Of a stretch of 64,000 nucleotides of DNA, positions 59,987-64,000 are shown piece after piece. The first letter of the stretch is position 1, and each line of letters starts with the position of its first letter. A program made the position numbers and the translations under genes. Under the pieces are notes generated by a model. The model ran no database searches. It was not told the origin of the DNA and was given only the letters and a program-made list of their open reading frames with translations. This DNA is from Chloranthus sessilifolius (lineage: Eukaryota > Streptophyta > Magnoliopsida > Chloranthales > Chloranthaceae), in the NCBI GenBank assembly GCA_021018995.1, contig JAJIZI010000023.1:248001-312000 (forward strand), read 5' to 3'.

Positions 59987-61110
59987 AAGAAATTGATGAG
60001 AGTGCGCTACAATTATGGCGAGCACCATAAGAAAAGAAATTACCAATGAACCAAGAAAAGGGGAACATTGGACCAAATGGTGAATTATATTCAAATTGAA
60101 GAAAAAAGAGCCATGGGAAAATCAAAGATGGTTGGAACCCAGAAAAAATATTTGACAAAGTGACAGTTAAAATGTCATTGAAGCTAGAAGATAGGACACT
60201 TCAAGAAGGAATGCTATGAATGTTATAGGAAGGAAGAATGGTTCAAAGGACTCTAGCTTGCTTGAGTTTTGGAAGCAACATTATCGGTAACTAACTAAAT
60301 TCCATCGTGATGGCTCAACTCTGGAATCACATTACATGTATGAAGGTCTGGACATAGTTTTTGCAGGCTTCAAAGAGATTCCCCACAAAACTTAGTATAT
60401 TTACATAGGCACAAAGATAGTTGGTAATTGAAGGTGTCTGGACATGTCCTCTTAAAGTTAAACAAGACTTTACATGAAAATTTACTAATAGTGGCATTAA
60501 TAGAGGAATGAATTTAATGGACAAAATCTATTGTCGGAAAAGAGAGATGAATACATGTACAAAATGAATATATATCTACTTTCGGAATAGAACTCTGACG
60601 AGAATCTCTCTTATGGTATAGATCTAGACAAATAGGAAAGGAAAGAATTGGGAGTTTGATTAGAGAATGAATATTAAATCTCCAATGAGAAGATCATTCG
60701 ACTTTTGACAAAAAGGCAACGCTGAAAAAATGGCGGAAGGTAGCATCTTGTACGAAGAAGGAAAGATATAGATCAAATCCTACATTTACTCCTTTCAAAA
60801 AAAAAAAAGAGCCTACAATTAACTCACTCTGGCAGGTTGCAGACCTAATTATTCATAACAAAATGTTACCAGGTACACAAGAAAACAGTCACACGAAGAA
60901 GAGAGAGATATCTCAGAAAATTGTTTGCTCTATATTGACTATTGAGTTCTGTAAATGTCACTGTATTGGGTTTTTTCTTGGGATAATTACACATACAGGA
61001 TTGGGAAGAAAAGAAAAAGTTTCTCAGTAATATACCGAAACTGAAAGTTTCACAAGATCAGGATGCACCCTAATTCGGAGTCCTTGAAATCCGTGAATAC
61101 CATTTTGTAC
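59987..61110. other. Intergenic DNA, nothing recognised
   Basis: About 1.1 kb of moderately AT-rich sequence with no homology I can name. A poly(A) run lies at 60799-60810. Confidence 0.4.
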
Positions 61111-61310
61111 ATTTTAGTGAATTGACCGTTATACCCCGTTTTATAAACCTTATGTTACAGCCATTTTCCTTCGTTCCTCCTCCCACCCGCGACCCAAACA
61201 CGAGAGCCCTTCTTCGGCGGGTGCTTCGGCGAAGTTCTGGAGGAATCTTTTTGCTCCGGTGAAGTACCAGGAGGAATCTGTTGAAGGTATTTCGCTGGTT
61301 CTTACAGGTA
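61111..61310 (+). promoter_or_regulatory. Possible host promoter and leader exon
   Basis: A GC-rich island (about 61165-61300) stands out in AT-rich DNA. Upstream is TTTTATAAACC at about 61138-61148 as a TATA candidate. Downstream are two splice-donor-like sites, GAAG-GTATTT at 61286/61287 and ACAG-GTACGA at 61307/61308, followed by T-rich intron-like sequence. No protein similarity was seen, so this is an inference from layout only. Confidence 0.3.
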
Positions 61311-62000
61311 CGAACTCTCTGATTCATCGCTTTGTTTGGTGCACATGTCACACATTGCTCAACTTGGATTATTTTGATATTGGTGGTGTGAATCTTTTTC
61401 TTTTGGCCCTGGCTTTGCCTGGTATTACCAACCCTTGTAGAGAGGGTTTATGAGGGGTTTTTGGAGGTGGGTCTTGGTGATGATTGGTTCGGTTTTTGGA
61501 GGTGGGTATTACGAACACAATGGTTCGGTTTAGTTTTTACATGTGTTTTATTCAGTTCTCGGGTTTTTATTTCTTATTTTTTTTCCAGTTTCCGGTGAAA
61601 GTGAAGCAAAATCAGTTCTATTTTGATCAGTAGTGTTCTCCTGTAGCTCAAGTGTTTGACAAAATGTCGAGGTAAAGTTTTGGGTGGAAGCAAACCAAAA
61701 TCAGTTATATTTGGATCGATCGGAACCTTACATCTCTACTTAGACAACTAGATTAGTACAAATTAGGGTTTATCGTTTATGAAAGTGAGAATATTGTCAA
61801 TTTATTTTTGTTTGATGATGATGCATCAAATTTATTAACATTATAAATACAAAAGTTAAGGAATTGATTTTTCAATAAGTGTAAATATGAAATAATTTTT
61901 TTTTAGCGTTCTCTTGTAGCTCAAGTGTTTGACAAAATGCCTAGGTAAAGTAATATAACACTATTTTGATTATGAATTTGATTTGAGGACTCCTTAATTG
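61311..62000 (+). other. Intron-like DNA with a duplicated mini-exon-like motif
   Basis: A 25-base segment, CTCAAGTGTTTGACAAAATG plus five bases, occurs at 61647-61671 and 61920-61944. Each copy is preceded by TTGTAG or CTGTAG and followed by GTAAAG, as an exon between acceptor and donor would be. Each includes an ATG. Alternatively, both copies read AQVFDKM-R, a PPR-like phrase. Which applies cannot be settled here. Confidence 0.35.
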
Positions 62001-62690
62001 CATGATGATAGAGAAGGTTGGAATTTGAATATATAAAATATTTTGGTTATGAATTTGATTGGGATAGTTATGGTTTTCCATCATTGGTTTAGATTCGGTG
62101 CCCAAAGAGCCACATCCAAATCATAAAATTTTCAAGAGATTGGCTCAGGTTACCTAACAATCCACTTAGTCCAAGTGATTATATATCATGTGAAATTCAC
62201 TTAGCCCAAAAAAATATACCCATCAGATGATCAACTTCATCCAATCTAAGCACTTCAATCTATACCCTACATTTAAATTTGAACAAATCTATAATAAAGA
62301 GCCCGAATTGGATGAGTAAAATCCATTGATTTTGATGGATATTGATTTTATGCTAAAATCATATCACATGATGATTTACAACTTAAATGTCTTGGATTAG
62401 TTAAGAATGTAGGCCTATTGGTAAAACAAGGTCATCAGATCATCATTAGTAGGGCTGACCAAAAGCTGGAGCCAATAAAGGGTAACCTATGGGTAATCAA
62501 AAGGCCAAGAGGGATCACCCTAGTGGGTTTCCTGCTAATGAGTCAAGGAACAAATTGCCTTTTGATCCATAAGGGTTTGTCGATAGTATTTCTAATATGC
62601 CTAGCTTATACTCTATAAAAGTCTATAGAATAGTATAGCGATAAGTACATAGTGCCGCACATTGGGGAAATTTCTAGCATTTGTGAGAGT
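62001..62690. other. Intergenic or intronic DNA, nothing recognised
   Basis: AT-rich, with no coding region or repeat family that I can support. Confidence 0.4.
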
Positions 62691-62706
62691 TTTTATATGG
62701 TCTGGG

Positions 62707-63210
62707 TTTTTTTGGATTTGGATGGGTTTTTTTTTGGCATGGGATTTTTCCTGATGATTTTTCCCCTCATCAATTCTGATGAATTTTTGTGCTTTTTAGG
62801 TTTTGATGGGCTTTTCTGAATTTTTTTAGGGTTTGACATTTTTTTTTTGACAGTTATCTTCTCCAAAAAAGAAAAAAAAAACTAGGCTTTATCTCTTCCT
62901 TCTTCTCAAGTAATCTCTCAACCCATGGAGATTCTGTCATTTTCTATTTTAGAATTTTTTATGAGCTTTTTCCTTATTTGGATGGGTTTTTTTATTTTGG
63001 TCTGGGTTTTTCCCTGCTGAATTTTTTCCTCATCATTTCTGATGAGCTTTTGTGATTTTTTATGGTTTTTGTGGTTTTTCCTGATGAATTTTTTTTCCCG
63101 ATTTTGATTTTTTTTATGATTTATTTTTATATCAATTTCGATGGGGTTTTCTTGAATTTTTTTAGGTTTGAAATTTTTTTTTTTGCAAGTTTTCTTCTCC
63201 AAAAAAAGAC
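62707..63210. repeat. T-rich direct repeat, two copies
   Basis: Copy 1 at about 62707-62878 and copy 2 at about 62978-63210 share TTTGGATGGGTTTTTTT, TTTTCCTGATGA, CTCATCA-TTCTGATGA, GAATTTTTTTAGG and TTTTCTTCTCCAAAAAA in the same order. Copy 2 is longer owing to an internal repeat. It may be a duplicated intron segment or a simple-sequence-prone repeat. Confidence 0.55.
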
Positions 63211-63369
63211 AAAGTAACTATGTTTTTTTGGGTCAGCCATAAGCATAAATTATGATCTGGTAATGAACTTGTTGCCCTTAGGGTTGTGACATCATCACTC
63301 ACATAATCCCCCCAAGTTAAGGGAAGAGGATTTTTATTTTTTTTCATTTTTATTTTTTTTATGGATAAG

Positions 63370-63440
63370 CTGGGCTTGAACCCGTGACCTTGAGGTTGCA
63401 ATATTGTCAACCTTCCATTTTGCTACAAGCCCAAGCCCAG
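63370..63440 (-). mobile_element. tRNA-derived SINE head (or tRNA-like relic)
   Basis: On the - strand there is an A box, TAGCAAAATGG (63415-63425), and a B box, GGGTTCAAGCCC (63372-63383), with about 31 bases between. Both fit the internal polymerase III promoter consensus. A GGGCTTG/CAAGCCC pair flanks the unit like an acceptor stem. Downstream on the - strand is A-rich sequence (63330-63365). A full tRNA fold was not evident, so a SINE is preferred. Confidence 0.5.
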
Positions 63441-64000
63441 GGAAGATGATTAGTTAAAAGGGAGAATGTGACTGTTGAAGGTTTTGTGGGACTTCTGAAG
63501 ATTAGTTGAGGAATCCGGTGGATTGGCGATAATGATAGAAGGAAATAAGAATAATAATTAAATAATAGGAGATTTACTGATGGATTTAATAGAGATGGGA
63601 TAGAGGGATAGGAAAACAATAAAATAAATAAAAGGACATAGAGTGGACCATTTTAACACAAGGTTTTAGATAATATTTCCTACAAAAGTAACTGTAATTG
63701 GGACTTACATTGTTTTAAAAGAAGAGGAGACGCGTGAGACTTACGTATTGTTTTAGAAGAAAGATTGAATTCCTTGGATGAAAAGGAGAAAAAGATTGAA
63801 TTCCTATAAGCACTGCACAACACCGATGCATGATTGTTGGGAATAGTAGACAAGAGTTCCTTCACTCATATGGACGTGTGTGGGCACAAAGTTAGTCCAG
63901 CACCTACGCTTGGCCTCTTGGAATATGAGTCCATTGATTGGAAAGAGCACTGAATTGATGAATACTATGAGAATGATAAGTACTGCTTGCTGACAAGAGA
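63441..64000. other. AT-rich intergenic DNA, nothing recognised
   Basis: No supportable gene. A short repeated phrase (AAGATTGAATTCCT, twice between 63762 and 63808) is the only structure noted. Confidence 0.4.

Noticed and set aside
59738-60094. 118-codon hydrophobic frame on the - strand
   Set aside because: It spans a MITE-like inverted-repeat element and shows no signal or domain that I can defend.
62918-63202. 94-codon Lys-rich frame on the - strand
   Set aside because: It is the complement of a T-rich repeat; the Lys/Asn content comes from A-rich codons.

Overview
The window is repeat-dense, AT-rich nuclear DNA of a flowering plant. The grounds are Athila/Tat and Tekay-type Ty3/gypsy elements, a Ty1/copia element, CACTA subterminal repeats, an RTE-type LINE, small MITEs and a piece of a plant PP2A B' gene. 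I cannot name the genus. No complete host gene is visible.

From 1 to 45352 lies one head-to-tail Athila-like array on the + strand. It has five internal regions separated and closed by five LTRs of about 1.8 kb (8544-10378, 19257-21120, 31310-33145, 37416-39197, 43502-45352), and its left end lies outside the window. Four internal regions show a primer-binding site matching the 3' end of tRNA-Asp; the first begins outside the window. Units 1 and 2 carry degraded gag-pol. Unit 3 carries gag-pol plus a 1.17 kb insert in its 3' part. Units 4 and 5 lack gag-pol but keep the insert, so they are non-autonomous derivatives. The insert joins a second copy of a pol segment to about 0.8 kb of foreign-looking, promoter-like DNA. 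LTRs A and B form one subtype and C, D and E another, so unit 3 joins the two. Differences among copies cluster at CTG/CAG, and the first 170 bases look like two element regions woven together. Some of the apparent decay may therefore be consensus error in methylated repeats.

From 45353 to 48440 is a graveyard of small pieces: a foldback MITE, an RTE LINE tail with an internal duplication, a two-copy tandem repeat and CACTA-type ends with palindromic subterminal repeats. From about 48441 to 53033, on the - strand, is the 5' half of a Tekay/Del-like Ty3 element. Its 2.6 kb LTR contains about 22 copies of a GATCGATC palindrome.

From 53455 to 53751 is an exon-like fragment of a PP2A B' (B56) regulatory subunit. 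Just downstream, a MITE-like element (53917-59176) is split by a fairly young Ty1/copia element (54120-58999; two 412 bp LTRs, AACGG target duplication). From 59177 to the end is mostly non-coding DNA, with a possible promoter and leader exon near 61.1-61.3 kb, a duplicated mini-exon-like motif, a T-rich direct repeat and a tRNA-derived SINE head on the - strand.

The strongest candidates for something new are the Athila array with its captured promoter-like segment and chimeric unit, the CTG/CAG-biased variation, and the GATCGATC palindrome array.
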